Positions 44,361-53,478 of a stretch of DNA of 64,000 nucleotides are shown here, in pieces; position 1 is the stretch's first letter; every line of letters begins with the position of its first letter. The notes under the pieces are model-generated. The model searched no databases and was not told the DNA's origin. It saw only the letters and a list, made by a program, of their open reading frames with translations. The stretch spans positions 2,232,001 to 2,296,000 of the forward strand of contig NZ_PEEU01000001.1 in assembly GCF_002754195.1 (NCBI RefSeq). The letters are read 5' to 3'. This DNA is from Flavobacterium sp. 9 (GTDB taxonomy: Bacteria; Bacteroidota; Bacteroidia; Flavobacteriales; Flavobacteriaceae). The position numbers and the translations under genes were made by a program.

Positions 44361-45755
44361 TTAAATGCTTCTATATTTTTTTATAAAATAAATTAAAGAA
44401 AATAGGTAAAAAAGCATTGAAAAAAAAACCAAAATCATTCTGACAAAAAAAGGTGTCTCAAGAAACATCGATACGATACTTAATGAAAAAACCGGAAAAA
44501 ATAACATTAAAAAATGACCTTTATTGAATGGAACAGGATACAAATAATTAGAAACAACCCAAGATAAAATAACAAGAGTCAGATTTGAAATTATCAAAGA
44601 AAACACCACTCCTCTCAAGCCATCGAATTGAATTAATATATAAAGGCTGAGAAAATTAACAAATAGAGAGAAAAAAAAAGTATATGAGAGATATTTGGTT
44701 TTCTCCTTAATAACAGGTCCAATATCAACTACTTCCTTAATCAGAAATAAAGAAAAATAAAGAGATAGTCCACCAATATATTTATGTCCTTCATAGAACT
44801 CTTTTGATGTCATCAAAGCAAATATTTCTTGAGAAAATAAAGATATGATACAAACCAATAGAAAAATTACAGAACTTATTATTGGTAATACAGAAGAAAA
44901 TATGGCTTTGCTGTTTTCACTCTTAAATTTATCAAACATAAATGGTCTCCAAGCCATAACAAAAGCAGCATAAAAAAGCTGTATGCCAGAAGATAATTTT
45001 AAAGAGACTGCATACAATCCAATAGCAGATAAACTAAGAAAACTTAACATAAAAAAACGATTTGCTTGGGACATCAAAATACTCCCAAGTCTCGCAGGAA
45101 TTTGTGGCAGGGAATATACTAATGTTTTTTTAATTACTCTTATCGAGTAATGAAAGCAAACATATTTTTTAATAAAAACAAATAACAAACTCGAGGAAAA
45201 CAACAACGCTGATAATTGCGCGAAAAAAACACCTTGAATTCCCATTTTATTATAAACGACAAATAATAGAACAAATAACAAAGATGTTAAAACCTTAACA
45301 ATAATAATAATGAAAAATTTCAAATTTTCTTTTTCAAACCTAAGAACAATAAGCCCTAACACATTCATATTAATCAGTGGCAATTGAAAACAAGCAATCC
45401 TAATTATCTTTTGATATTTATAGTCCTCTAATAATAAATTTGCTAATAATGGAGCAGAAAAATATAATATACTTGAAACCAATACTGAAGCGATAAAAAC
45501 AAACAAAATCACATTAAATGTCAATATTTTTCTTCTTACTCCCGTTGAGTCATAATAATATCTTTGAAGAGCAGTTTCAATCTGTAATACACCAAATATC
45601 GTAGCAATCCCCAAAATTACCCCAACCATATCTATAACTCCATATTCTATTTTAGTAAAACGTCTAGTATAAATAGGTAATAACATAAAACCTAACAACC
45701 CTTCAATTGCTGTGGCCAACCCAAATAACAAAAATGATTTAAACAAATCTTTCAT
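44361..45755 (-). CDS. Wzx-like polysaccharide flippase (oligosaccharide exporter family)
   Basis: A 464-residue membrane protein with about 12-14 hydrophobic segments. The N-terminus has FGLATAIEGLLGFMLLPIYTRRFTKIEYGVIDM, the typical start of the polysaccharide synthesis MOP-superfamily transporters; YSLPQIPARLGSILMSQANRFFML near 213-236 is the start of the second half. It should move undecaprenyl-linked repeat units across the inner membrane for polymerisation by the EpsG-like protein encoded nine bases on. The gene symbol wzx would be functional shorthand, as sequence similarity among flippases is low. Confidence 0.9.
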   Translation of the reverse strand: MKDLFKSFLLFGLATAIEGLLGFMLLPIYTRRFTKIEYGVIDMVGVILGIATIFGVLQIETALQRYYYDSTGVRRKILTFNVILFVFIASVLVSSILYFSAPLLANLLLEDYKYQKIIRIACFQLPLINMNVLGLIVLRFEKENLKFFIIIIVKVLTSLLFVLLFVVYNKMGIQGVFFAQLSALLFSSSLLFVFIKKYVCFHYSIRVIKKTLVYSLPQIPARLGSILMSQANRFFMLSFLSLSAIGLYAVSLKLSSGIQLFYAAFVMAWRPFMFDKFKSENSKAIFSSVLPIISSVIFLLVCIISLFSQEIFALMTSKEFYEGHKYIGGLSLYFSLFLIKEVVDIGPVIKEKTKYLSYTFFFSLFVNFLSLYILIQFDGLRGVVFSLIISNLTLVILSWVVSNYLYPVPFNKGHFLMLFFPVFSLSIVSMFLETPFFVRMILVFFSMLFYLFSLIYFIKKYRSI

Positions 45756-45769
45756 TTAACTACTCCTCT

Positions 45770-46648
45770 CTATAAAAAATTGCTTAGCCAATTTTTGAAT
45801 TCATACTCTTTGATAACTTCATCATCAATCTCCTTGTATTCTGAATCTATAAATTGCTTTATAGTACTAAAATCATCAATTCCAAGTATAAATATATTTT
45901 TTGGGTCATAAAAAGGTTCATTTTTAATTGCAATAAAGTTCGTCACTAATTTTCTTTTAAAAAATAATGCTTCCATAGGACGCAAGGTCATACCGTTATT
46001 ACCATCAGGCACTAGATCTAATATACATTTTGAACGTGAAATCAAACTAAGATATTCTTTATAAGATATTGGCTTTATATGATCAGTTCTACTGTCTTTT
46101 TTGTCCGGAACCACGTGAAAAAAAGTTTTAACACTGTTTTCAATCATTACATTATTCAATTCAAAAAGGATCTCTTTTCTACCTTTGTCGATACCCAAAA
46201 AAAGTAAATCAATGTCTTTAAATACTTCTTTAATTTCTATATTCTTAAAATAAAATGTTGAATTAAATTTTAGACCATATTCTTTACAATCTACCGGGTC
46301 ATAAGACCACATTTCACATAATTCCTTTGGGACCTTCATAGGATTCACCATTTTAATAGCAGGATTCCAATACCAAAGAATCAATCTAATATTTTGATTA
46401 TGTTTCTTAATGTACTGTATGTGATCTATTCTATGACTGGCAAATACAATAATTGTATCTACTTTATCTAATTCTTTTTTCCAATCATCATACCAGTAAG
46501 CAACACCTATATTCAACTTTAAAGCTATCTTACGAGCTATTTTTTTTAAAAAATAAATTTTTTTAAATGTAGAGTAAATCTTTATCCCTTCTTTTTTCAT
46601 AAAGGGAACAAATTCTGGAACGGAGTCATAAACAATAAGCATACTCAT
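45770..46648 (-). CDS. Putative glycosyltransferase, GT-B-like, family uncertain
   Basis: A 292-residue soluble protein. The N-terminal half has DTIIVFASHRIDHIQYIKK and LILWYWNPAIKM; the second half has DLLFLGIDKGRKEILFEL, which resembles the first strand of a GT-B donor domain, and GMTLRPMEALFFKRKLVTNF near 218-237, which resembles the E-x7-E region with one Glu kept. These features recall lipopolysaccharide glycosyltransferases of the CgeB or Glyco_trans_1_2 type. I cannot assign the family firmly. Its position first in the Wzx/Wzy group (14 bases before the flippase gene) supports a transferase role for this repeat unit. The start may be the first or third codon Met. Confidence 0.6.
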   Translation of the reverse strand: MSMLIVYDSVPEFVPFMKKEGIKIYSTFKKIYFLKKIARKIALKLNIGVAYWYDDWKKELDKVDTIIVFASHRIDHIQYIKKHNQNIRLILWYWNPAIKMVNPMKVPKELCEMWSYDPVDCKEYGLKFNSTFYFKNIEIKEVFKDIDLLFLGIDKGRKEILFELNNVMIENSVKTFFHVVPDKKDSRTDHIKPISYKEYLSLISRSKCILDLVPDGNNGMTLRPMEALFFKRKLVTNFIAIKNEPFYDPKNIFILGIDDFSTIKQFIDSEYKEIDDEVIKEYEFKNWLSNFL

Positions 46649-46762
46649 TCACAATATTAAATAAACACTGCTTGTATAGCAATATTTAGATTGGTTAAAT
46701 TTTATACGAAATTTTAGCTTTTATAGTATCTGTTTGAAATACTTTTCTTTGAATCTATTAAA

Positions 46763-47371
46763 TCAATCTTGAAAATTTACACTCTTTAACACACGTGCGG
46801 GGACTCCTACTGCAATAGAAAAATCAGGAATAGATTTTGTTACAACTGAATTTGCTCCAACAATTGAATTCTTACCAATTTTAACGTTTGCAAGGATGGT
46901 TACGTTTTGACCAATCCAAACATTATCTTCAATAATAATTGGCCCTTTTGAATCTAATTTCCTTAGTGAAGGGGGAGTGTTTATATCTCTAAAATCCATG
47001 CTTCCATGAGAATGATCAGAAATAAATACATTACTTGCAATTAAAACATTATTTCCTATTACTATTTTATTTATCGCAACTAACTGACAATTTGGATTTA
47101 TTGTAACATTTTCACCTATTATTATTTCGGGTTCATACGAATATTTTTGATACCTACTTATAGCTTGAATCCTTAAATTTTTTCCACTGTCGAAGTTTTT
47201 GCCAATTATAATTTTATCTAATCCTATTGCTTTTACTGGAAACTGAAAACGAGCTATCCCATTGACTTCCTTTAATTTCTTACTTAAAGAAATCGAAAGT
47301 AAAGAATTAAATAAATAAATAAACTTCAAAAAAAGATTATAACTAAAAAAAAAAGATAAAAATTTAAGCAT
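46763..47371 (-). CDS. Hexapeptide-repeat (left-handed beta-helix) acyltransferase
   Basis: A 202-residue LbH acetyltransferase of the WcaF/CapG/colanic-acid type. After an N-terminal hydrophobic region, hexapeptide turns run about 55-190: IIGKNFDSGKNLRIQA, IIGENVTINPN, VLIASNVFISDHSHG with the probable catalytic His near 110, then VWIGQNVTILANVKIGKN and AVGVPARVL. It is a relative of the protein at 37602-38207, so two different sugars or positions may be acetylated. It lies 56 bases after the dehydrogenase gene and 114 bases before the putative glycosyltransferase gene in the transcript. I saw no promoter in that gap. Confidence 0.88.
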   Translation of the reverse strand: MLKFLSFFFSYNLFLKFIYLFNSLLSISLSKKLKEVNGIARFQFPVKAIGLDKIIIGKNFDSGKNLRIQAISRYQKYSYEPEIIIGENVTINPNCQLVAINKIVIGNNVLIASNVFISDHSHGSMDFRDINTPPSLRKLDSKGPIIIEDNVWIGQNVTILANVKIGKNSIVGANSVVTKSIPDFSIAVGVPARVLKSVNFQD

Positions 47372-47427
47372 ATGTAATTTAAAATAAATTAGATAAATAG
47401 TTAAACATACCTATTCTCTGATTTTTA

Positions 47428-48702
47428 TTATAGTTTTCCGTCTACTCCTTCTGACAAGATTCCTTTAACATCATAAAGAACCCCACATTCCTTTTGCAAA
47501 GACTGGGTATTAATAGTCAAAAACTCTTTATGTGCTACTCCTAAAACTACTGCATCAAATCGTTCAGTAGGTAAAATCGCGGTTGTTACTAAATCATATT
47601 CATGTTTTACTTCTGATGGATTTGCCCATGGATCATAGGTGGTTACTACAATACCATAATCCTTCAAAGCTTCAATGACATCAACAATTTTTGTATTACG
47701 CACATCAGGACAATTTTCTTTAAAAGTAATTCCTAACATCAATAAATTAGCCCCTTTTATAGAAATGCCCTTCTTAATCATCAATTTTACTACTTGTGAA
47801 GCTACATACTCACCCATACTATCATTTAATCTACGACCAGCCAATATAATTTCAGGATGATACCCAAATTCCTGTGCACGTTGCGCTAAATAATACGGAT
47901 CAACTCCTATACAATGCCCTCCAACCAATCCTGGTTTGAAAGGCAGAAAATTCCATTTGGTACCTGCTGCTTCCAAAACAGCATGCGTATCAATATTCAT
48001 TAAATTAAATATTTTAGCCAATTCGTTTACAAAAGCAATATTAATATCACGTTGTGAATTTTCAATTACCTTTGCAGCTTCGGCAACTTTAATGCATGGT
48101 GCTAAATGAGTTCCTGCCGTAATAACACTTTTATACAACTCATCTACTACGATACCTATTTCTGGAGTAGAACCTGCGGTAACTTTTAAAATTTTTTCAA
48201 CTGTATGTTCTTTATCTCCTGGATTAATTCTTTCTGGAGAATATCCAGCAAAAAAATCAACATTAAAAACTAATCCGGATATTTTCTCCAGTACAGGCAC
48301 ACATTCTTCCTCTGTAACTCCTGGATATACTGTAGATTCATAAATTACAATATCTCCCTTTTTTAAAACCTTCCCAACTGTTTCACTTGCTTTATAAAGT
48401 GGTGTTAAATCAGGTCGGTTATTTTTATCAACAGGTGTTGGCACAGTAACTATGAAAACATTACATTCCTTTAAAACTTCCAAATTATCTGTACAAAAAA
48501 GCCCTTTTTGATCTGAAAACTGATTGACTAAGACAGCCTGAAGGATATCATCTTCTACTTCAAGAGTACTGTCATGACCTCTATTTAATTCTGTAATTCT
48601 GAATTTATTTATATCAAAACCCACAGTAGAATATTTAGTAGCAAATAATCTGGCCAACGGAAGTCCAACGTAACCAAGTCCAATAATCGCAATTTTTTTC
48701 AT
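47428..48702 (-). CDS. UDP-N-acetylhexosamine 6-dehydrogenase (TviB/WbpA/VipA type), copy 2
   Basis: A nucleotide-sugar dehydrogenase of about 424 residues. I place the start at the ATG at 48702 (MKKIAIIGLGYVG) because the other copy and family members begin there. An upstream in-frame ATG at 48729 would add nine residues (VILRIRFI) without support. NAD binding is GLGYVGLPLARL; the catalytic Cys lies in LVGGHCIGVDPYYLAQ. Relatives oxidise C6 of UDP-GlcNAc to UDP-GlcNAcA. The central region (about 110-320) is almost identical to the copy at 55572-56855, while both ends differ. The adjacent WbpP/TviC-type epimerase would give UDP-GalNAcA. Confidence 0.9.
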   Translation of the reverse strand: MKKIAIIGLGYVGLPLARLFATKYSTVGFDINKFRITELNRGHDSTLEVEDDILQAVLVNQFSDQKGLFCTDNLEVLKECNVFIVTVPTPVDKNNRPDLTPLYKASETVGKVLKKGDIVIYESTVYPGVTEEECVPVLEKISGLVFNVDFFAGYSPERINPGDKEHTVEKILKVTAGSTPEIGIVVDELYKSVITAGTHLAPCIKVAEAAKVIENSQRDINIAFVNELAKIFNLMNIDTHAVLEAAGTKWNFLPFKPGLVGGHCIGVDPYYLAQRAQEFGYHPEIILAGRRLNDSMGEYVASQVVKLMIKKGISIKGANLLMLGITFKENCPDVRNTKIVDVIEALKDYGIVVTTYDPWANPSEVKHEYDLVTTAILPTERFDAVVLGVAHKEFLTINTQSLQKECGVLYDVKGILSEGVDGKL

Positions 48703-48756
48703 GATAAATCTAATTCTTAATATAACCAACTATTCAATAGATTGATCCTTAAATTT

Positions 48757-49722
48757 TTATTTTAAATTATTATAGTACCAAGTAACAGCTTCTTTTAAAC
48801 CATCTTGAATGGAAAAATGAGGTTGATATCCTAATAAGGCTCTAGCTTTATCGATACTAGCCAAAGAATGAGGAATATCTCCCGCTCTATTAGGGCCGTG
48901 AATTACTTCAACATTAGCTATTTTCGCATCAAAAGTCGATAAATTTTCCTTTAATAAACCGACTAATTGTTTCAGAGTCGTTCTGTCTCCATAAGCCGTA
49001 TTATAAACCGTATTAACTGCCGTTGGATTTTGAGTAGTCATAGCCAACTCATTCATTTGAATTACATTATCGATATATGTAAAATCTCTGGAGTAATCAC
49101 CATCTCCGTTAATTACAGGACTTTCATAATTCATCAATTGCATAACAAACTTAGGTATCACAGCTGCATACGCTCCGTTTGGATCTTGTTTTCTTCCAAA
49201 CACATTAAAATATCTTAGTCCAATGGTTTCCAAACCATACGTTTTGCTAAAAATTTCAGCATATAATTCGTTAACATATTTTGTGATAGCATAAGGAGAA
49301 AGTGGTTTTCCAATAACTTCCTCTACTTTTGGCAAACCAACTGAATCTCCATAAGTTGATGAACTAGCTGCGTAAACAAATCTTTTTACTTTAGCATCAC
49401 GTGAAGCAGTAAGCATATTTAAAAACCCAGTAACATTGACATCATTTGTTGTAATAGGATCATTTATAGAACGAGGTACTGAACCCAACGCAGCTTGATG
49501 TAAAACGTAATCCACCCCCGCTACAGCTTTTTGACAATCCGATAAATTACGGATATCCCCTTCTATCAATTCATATTTAGAATCATCTAAAAAATTTATC
49601 AAATTTTTTCTATTCCCTGTTGAAAAATTATCTAAGCAAACTACTTGATAACCTTTATTTAAAAAGTACTCAGATAAATTGGACCCAATAAATCCAGCTC
49701 CTCCTGTAATAAGTATTTTCAT
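48757..49722 (-). CDS. UDP-HexNAc(A) 4-epimerase (WbpP/TviC type), copy 2
   Basis: A 321-residue SDR epimerase. It has ILITGGAGFIGSNLSEYF (3-20), IEGDIRNLSDC near 52, HQAALGSVPRSINDP near 84-98, catalytic Ser-Ser-Thr in YAASSSTYGDS and YAITKYVNELYA with the Tyr-x3-Lys pair. HQAALGSVPRSIND and the NGAYAAVIPK segment are typical of WbpP and TviC, which act on UDP-GlcNAc or UDP-GlcNAcA. Residues about 75-215 are nearly identical to the second copy at 59123-60106. The neighbouring dehydrogenase gene makes the UDP-GlcNAcA to UDP-GalNAcA route the likely role. Confidence 0.9.
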   Translation of the reverse strand: MKILITGGAGFIGSNLSEYFLNKGYQVVCLDNFSTGNRKNLINFLDDSKYELIEGDIRNLSDCQKAVAGVDYVLHQAALGSVPRSINDPITTNDVNVTGFLNMLTASRDAKVKRFVYAASSSTYGDSVGLPKVEEVIGKPLSPYAITKYVNELYAEIFSKTYGLETIGLRYFNVFGRKQDPNGAYAAVIPKFVMQLMNYESPVINGDGDYSRDFTYIDNVIQMNELAMTTQNPTAVNTVYNTAYGDRTTLKQLVGLLKENLSTFDAKIANVEVIHGPNRAGDIPHSLASIDKARALLGYQPHFSIQDGLKEAVTWYYNNLK

Positions 49723-49913
49723 TAATTTTTGTTTTTATATTTTGAAAACATTTGCGTAATCTTTTATTTTAGGTAAACTTTTTATATTTTTATCAAGAGC
49801 ACTAAAAAGTTACTAGATCTTCTTCCTATTACCCATTATTTCTAAATACTTTACATCGTTTTTACCTCCTTAGAATCCTAACAACTATCTGGCTTCGGTT
49901 AACTATCTTAAAT

Positions 49914-50984
49914 CTATGACGCCCTAAATATCTTCCTTACAATCAAGAATAGAACTATCAAAAAACTCGCTAAAAATCCACCTAGAACAATTCCTTTGAT
50001 TTTTCCAAAACGTTCTTTTACTAAAGGTAAAATTGGTTTGTCAATTATTTGTATCAAGGGAGTATCTCTTCTTAATGTAACTTTTGCCAACTCTGTCTGT
50101 TTCACTAGCTCTGTCAGTATAGCAGTATTTGCCTGAACATCGACTTGTCGACGAGCTGATGGTGTTTTACGCACATTTAAAGCAGGGTTTAAATTAAAAG
50201 TATTATCTGTTGCAACCGCTACTCCTGTAATTGCAGCATTTAACTCTCCTCTAATTGAATCTGTTTGTCTTTCAAGAATAGCCATATTAACTCTCGCTTT
50301 CTCACTTTTAGTAGAAATGTAAAAATCAGAAACCTGTTTAGCCAAGCCTTCACAAAAAAATTTTGAAAAAAGTTCATTTGTAGACGCAACATCTATACTA
50401 ATTATCGAAATTTTTTTATCTTTTTGAGCTACTGACAAACCTTTTTTTGACAAAGCAGAATACATTTCACCCATTATACTATCTTGATCTCTACTAAACT
50501 TTCGACGATCCGCGTTAGGCGGAAATTGAATATTCACGAATCTTGGATTATCTTCCCATTCTTTTCGCCATTTGTTGTTCTGAATATACATTTCACCCAA
50601 AGAAATTACTTTTCCCTTCAAATTAACAGGCATCAATAGAGTCTTTTCGACCATTGATCGAGATTTAAAAAGCTCTGCTAAATTAGATCCAGAAAACATT
50701 CCTCCACCACTACTTCCACCAAGATCAAGCCCTAATGAACTAACCAATCCTAGAGCACTCCCCAATCCTCCACCTCCAGATTTGTCATCTTCCAAGGCGA
50801 ATGACAAAGTGGCTGTATAAATTGGCTTTTTGATAAAAGCATACGTTAAACCAATGCTTCCACCCACCACTCCGGCTAACATAATTATTCTCCATTGAGA
50901 AAGCAAATAACCATACCATTCTTTTGCTTTTTCGAATAATTCTTTCAACGAAATTTCGTCATTTTTAATAGTTTCGATATCCAT
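49914..50984 (-). CDS. Wzz-like chain-length/export co-polymerase
   Basis: A 356-residue inner-membrane protein with two membrane helices, near 32-52 and 328-348, enclosing a periplasmic domain. The start has ISLKELFEKAKEWYGYLLSQWRIIMLAGVVGG, the Wzz-domain entry; PIYTATLSFALEDD near 54-67 follows. An unusual Gly- and Ser-rich stretch runs about 68-100. RRDTPLIQIIDKPILP before the second helix is the conserved Wzz-type proline motif region. There is no kinase domain, unlike the Wzc protein at 60120-62564. It is nine bases from the large SLBB protein gene and probably works with it in setting chain length or export. Confidence 0.88.
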   Translation of the reverse strand: MDIETIKNDEISLKELFEKAKEWYGYLLSQWRIIMLAGVVGGSIGLTYAFIKKPIYTATLSFALEDDKSGGGGLGSALGLVSSLGLDLGGSSGGGMFSGSNLAELFKSRSMVEKTLLMPVNLKGKVISLGEMYIQNNKWRKEWEDNPRFVNIQFPPNADRRKFSRDQDSIMGEMYSALSKKGLSVAQKDKKISIISIDVASTNELFSKFFCEGLAKQVSDFYISTKSEKARVNMAILERQTDSIRGELNAAITGVAVATDNTFNLNPALNVRKTPSARRQVDVQANTAILTELVKQTELAKVTLRRDTPLIQIIDKPILPLVKERFGKIKGIVLGGFLASFLIVLFLIVRKIFRAS

Positions 50985-50993
50985 TAAAATAAT

Positions 50994-53429
50994 CTATTTA
51001 AAAGCTGTTACAATTAATAATGCTAAACTAGTGATAACACTGCCTATACTGACCCATTCTCCTGTAGTCATTCTATTAGTTTCAGGTTTTTCTGGAACGA
51101 CAATTTGAGAACCTGGCGCCACTGTTGGATAAGATCTGAAAAACAAAAATGATCCTGTCACTGAAGCTTTACCATTTGGATAAATAATATAAGCCTTTTT
51201 CTTCCACCCCTTACTGTCTGCTCCTCCTACGGCATTAATATAGTATTTAAAACCTTTTCCTCTTCTGTAAGGAATTTCAGAGGTAAGCAAAACATTCCCT
51301 GTTACCTTTACACCTTCATTAAAAGTTGCGACTATAATTTGATCCCCCGGAAACAACGTAACATTTGAATAGTGATTTTTATCTTTAACAATCTTTTCCC
51401 AATTAACTGGTATAGTTGCAAATTTTAAATCTTCTTTCAATTTTCTTGCTAATTTATCATTTGAATCAATAGAGTCATTTTTAGATTTATTCAAATTTAA
51501 ATCTACACTTTCAATCTGATCAATTTGATCTTGATTGATTGGTCTTTTAATTTTCACCCCATCAATATCAGCAATTGATGTAATTCCACCTGCTCGCATT
51601 ACAACATTATAAACAGTTTCTTTTTTATTTGCTAAAACATACTTTCCTGGATACGTAACAGCTCCACTAACAACAACCATCTCAGGTTTTTCATAAACAG
51701 CAATTCTTCTAATATTAATAACATCAAAAGGTTTTAGAATAAAATTTTTAATCTGTTCATTATTTCCCGCTGTAATTTCAAGTTCTAAAAGCTCAATACG
51801 TTTTGGATCATTCTCATCTATCACATCAGATTTAATCATTCGTGCAATTTCAACTCTTTTAGATGCCGAACCCGTTAAACCACCAACTTGGACAACCAAA
51901 TCATTTAATGTTAAATTTTCAAAATATTCATATACTCCAGGATTTTTAACTTCTCCGTCAATAGTCACTTTATACTTTTCTCTGAAATCCAAAATAGAAT
52001 AAACCGTCAAAATATCTTCTCTTTTTAACTCTAAATCAGCGTTTAAATCTCCTGATAAAGCAGCATTTAAATCCACGTTTACAATTTCAGTAGTCAAATC
52101 AGATTTTAAACGAATAATTCTGGCTCTTTTTGTATAAGCATCTTCTTTAAGCCCCTCTGCTCTGGTAATAAGATCTGAAATCCTCATACCTTCATTGTAA
52201 GAATAATAGTCAGGTCTAAAAACGGCTCCATCAATTTTAATACGGTTTTCAAACCTATTTAAAATTTTAGTTACTTTAAAAACATCTCCAGACTGAGGTA
52301 AATAAGAATTATATTCACTTTCGTTTATATCATGAACTTTAAATTCTTTTCCTGTTTTTTGCATCACACCCACAGAAGCTGTGTAAGCAAATTCATTAAA
52401 TCCCGATGCAAAATTTAGCAAATCGGTAAAAGTCTCTCCCTTTTTTATTTCAAAAATCCCGGGGCGTTTTACTTCTCCATTAAGAATTACGCGTTGACTA
52501 TAAGTAGGAATCCTAATGACGTCATTATCTTTTAAGTTGACATTATCTGATTGGTCTCCTTTTACCAAAAATCTATAAATATCAATATTTTTGTAAACTT
52601 TATTATTTCTAATTAACTCAATATTTCTGTAACTGCCATTTTTACCAGGACCTCCCGCCAAATGTAAAGCGTTGTAAACTGTAGCTAAAGATGATATTGA
52701 ATAATTACCTGGCTGTTTACCACCAACAACAGTAATTTTTATTGTACGTATTCTACTCAAACTAACGCTTACTTGTGATTGTCCAGATCGAACAGAACTG
52801 TAAACCTTTGCAATCGACGCTTTAATTTTTTGTGTCGCTGCTTCAACCGTGATTCCCGAAACTGCAATCTGTCCAACATATTGAATACTAATTTTACCTT
52901 CAACACTTACTGGAATACTAGCATTATATTCCTGAACTCCATAAACGCTTACTTGTAACTCATCACCTGGTCCTAAGATATAATTCATTGGTGTTGCCAA
53001 TTTTAGATCTGGCTCAAAATTTAAACTAGGATTATCAAAAAGTTCAGATCCGAAAATTAAAGCATTGACAGAATCTTTAACTTTGTTATTGACGATTTTT
53101 GCTTGATCCCTTCCAAATTCTGGTTTACTATTCTTAGTCTGATTAGTATTAGAAATATTCCCGGATGTATTGGTTAGATCTTGTAACTTAATTTTAAGTT
53201 TGTCAAACTCGTCCTGACTCATTCCTTTAGATAGCGCTATTGGTTCAGCCTGATCAATAGTCATATTGTTACTCTGTAATTGTGCAGCAATTTTGACAAG
53301 ATCATCTTGAGACAAATAATCGACTTTAATAGCACTTAGATCTTTAGATTGAAGTATGCCTTGGGCATTAACAGTTATAGACGTTAATAAACCGAAAAAC
53401 AGTATAAGAACGCAAGTTATTTTTTTCAT
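50994..53429 (-). CDS. Large Wza-like polysaccharide export protein with repeated SLBB domains
   Basis: An 811-residue protein with signal peptide (1-22, ending TVNAQ). An early helical region with Gln-rich coil is followed by the Poly_export domain near 148-230 (MNYILGPGDELQVSVYG) and then about four to five SLBB repeats (IKITVVGGKQPGNYSI near 230; VILNGEVKRPGIFEI near 310; YKVTIDGEVKNPGVYEY near 490; MVVVSGAVTYPGKYVL near 585; GVKVTGNVLLTSEIPY near 715). A hydrophobic C-terminal helix (about 790-810) may be the outer-membrane anchor. It is about three times as long as the Wza at 62580-63371. It should form an outer-membrane export channel with the Wzz-like partner. Confidence 0.9.
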   Translation of the reverse strand: MKKITCVLILFFGLLTSITVNAQGILQSKDLSAIKVDYLSQDDLVKIAAQLQSNNMTIDQAEPIALSKGMSQDEFDKLKIKLQDLTNTSGNISNTNQTKNSKPEFGRDQAKIVNNKVKDSVNALIFGSELFDNPSLNFEPDLKLATPMNYILGPGDELQVSVYGVQEYNASIPVSVEGKISIQYVGQIAVSGITVEAATQKIKASIAKVYSSVRSGQSQVSVSLSRIRTIKITVVGGKQPGNYSISSLATVYNALHLAGGPGKNGSYRNIELIRNNKVYKNIDIYRFLVKGDQSDNVNLKDNDVIRIPTYSQRVILNGEVKRPGIFEIKKGETFTDLLNFASGFNEFAYTASVGVMQKTGKEFKVHDINESEYNSYLPQSGDVFKVTKILNRFENRIKIDGAVFRPDYYSYNEGMRISDLITRAEGLKEDAYTKRARIIRLKSDLTTEIVNVDLNAALSGDLNADLELKREDILTVYSILDFREKYKVTIDGEVKNPGVYEYFENLTLNDLVVQVGGLTGSASKRVEIARMIKSDVIDENDPKRIELLELEITAGNNEQIKNFILKPFDVINIRRIAVYEKPEMVVVSGAVTYPGKYVLANKKETVYNVVMRAGGITSIADIDGVKIKRPINQDQIDQIESVDLNLNKSKNDSIDSNDKLARKLKEDLKFATIPVNWEKIVKDKNHYSNVTLFPGDQIIVATFNEGVKVTGNVLLTSEIPYRRGKGFKYYINAVGGADSKGWKKKAYIIYPNGKASVTGSFLFFRSYPTVAPGSQIVVPEKPETNRMTTGEWVSIGSVITSLALLIVTAFK

Positions 53430-53478
53430 ATGAATTATATTTTTAACCTAAAAAGATTTAAAACAGAGATTTAGATAT

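Noticed and set aside
48703-48729. Extended N-terminus of the dehydrogenase from an ATG at 48729
   Set aside because: The nine extra residues precede the conserved MKKIAIIGLGYVG start and are absent from the second copy and from family members.
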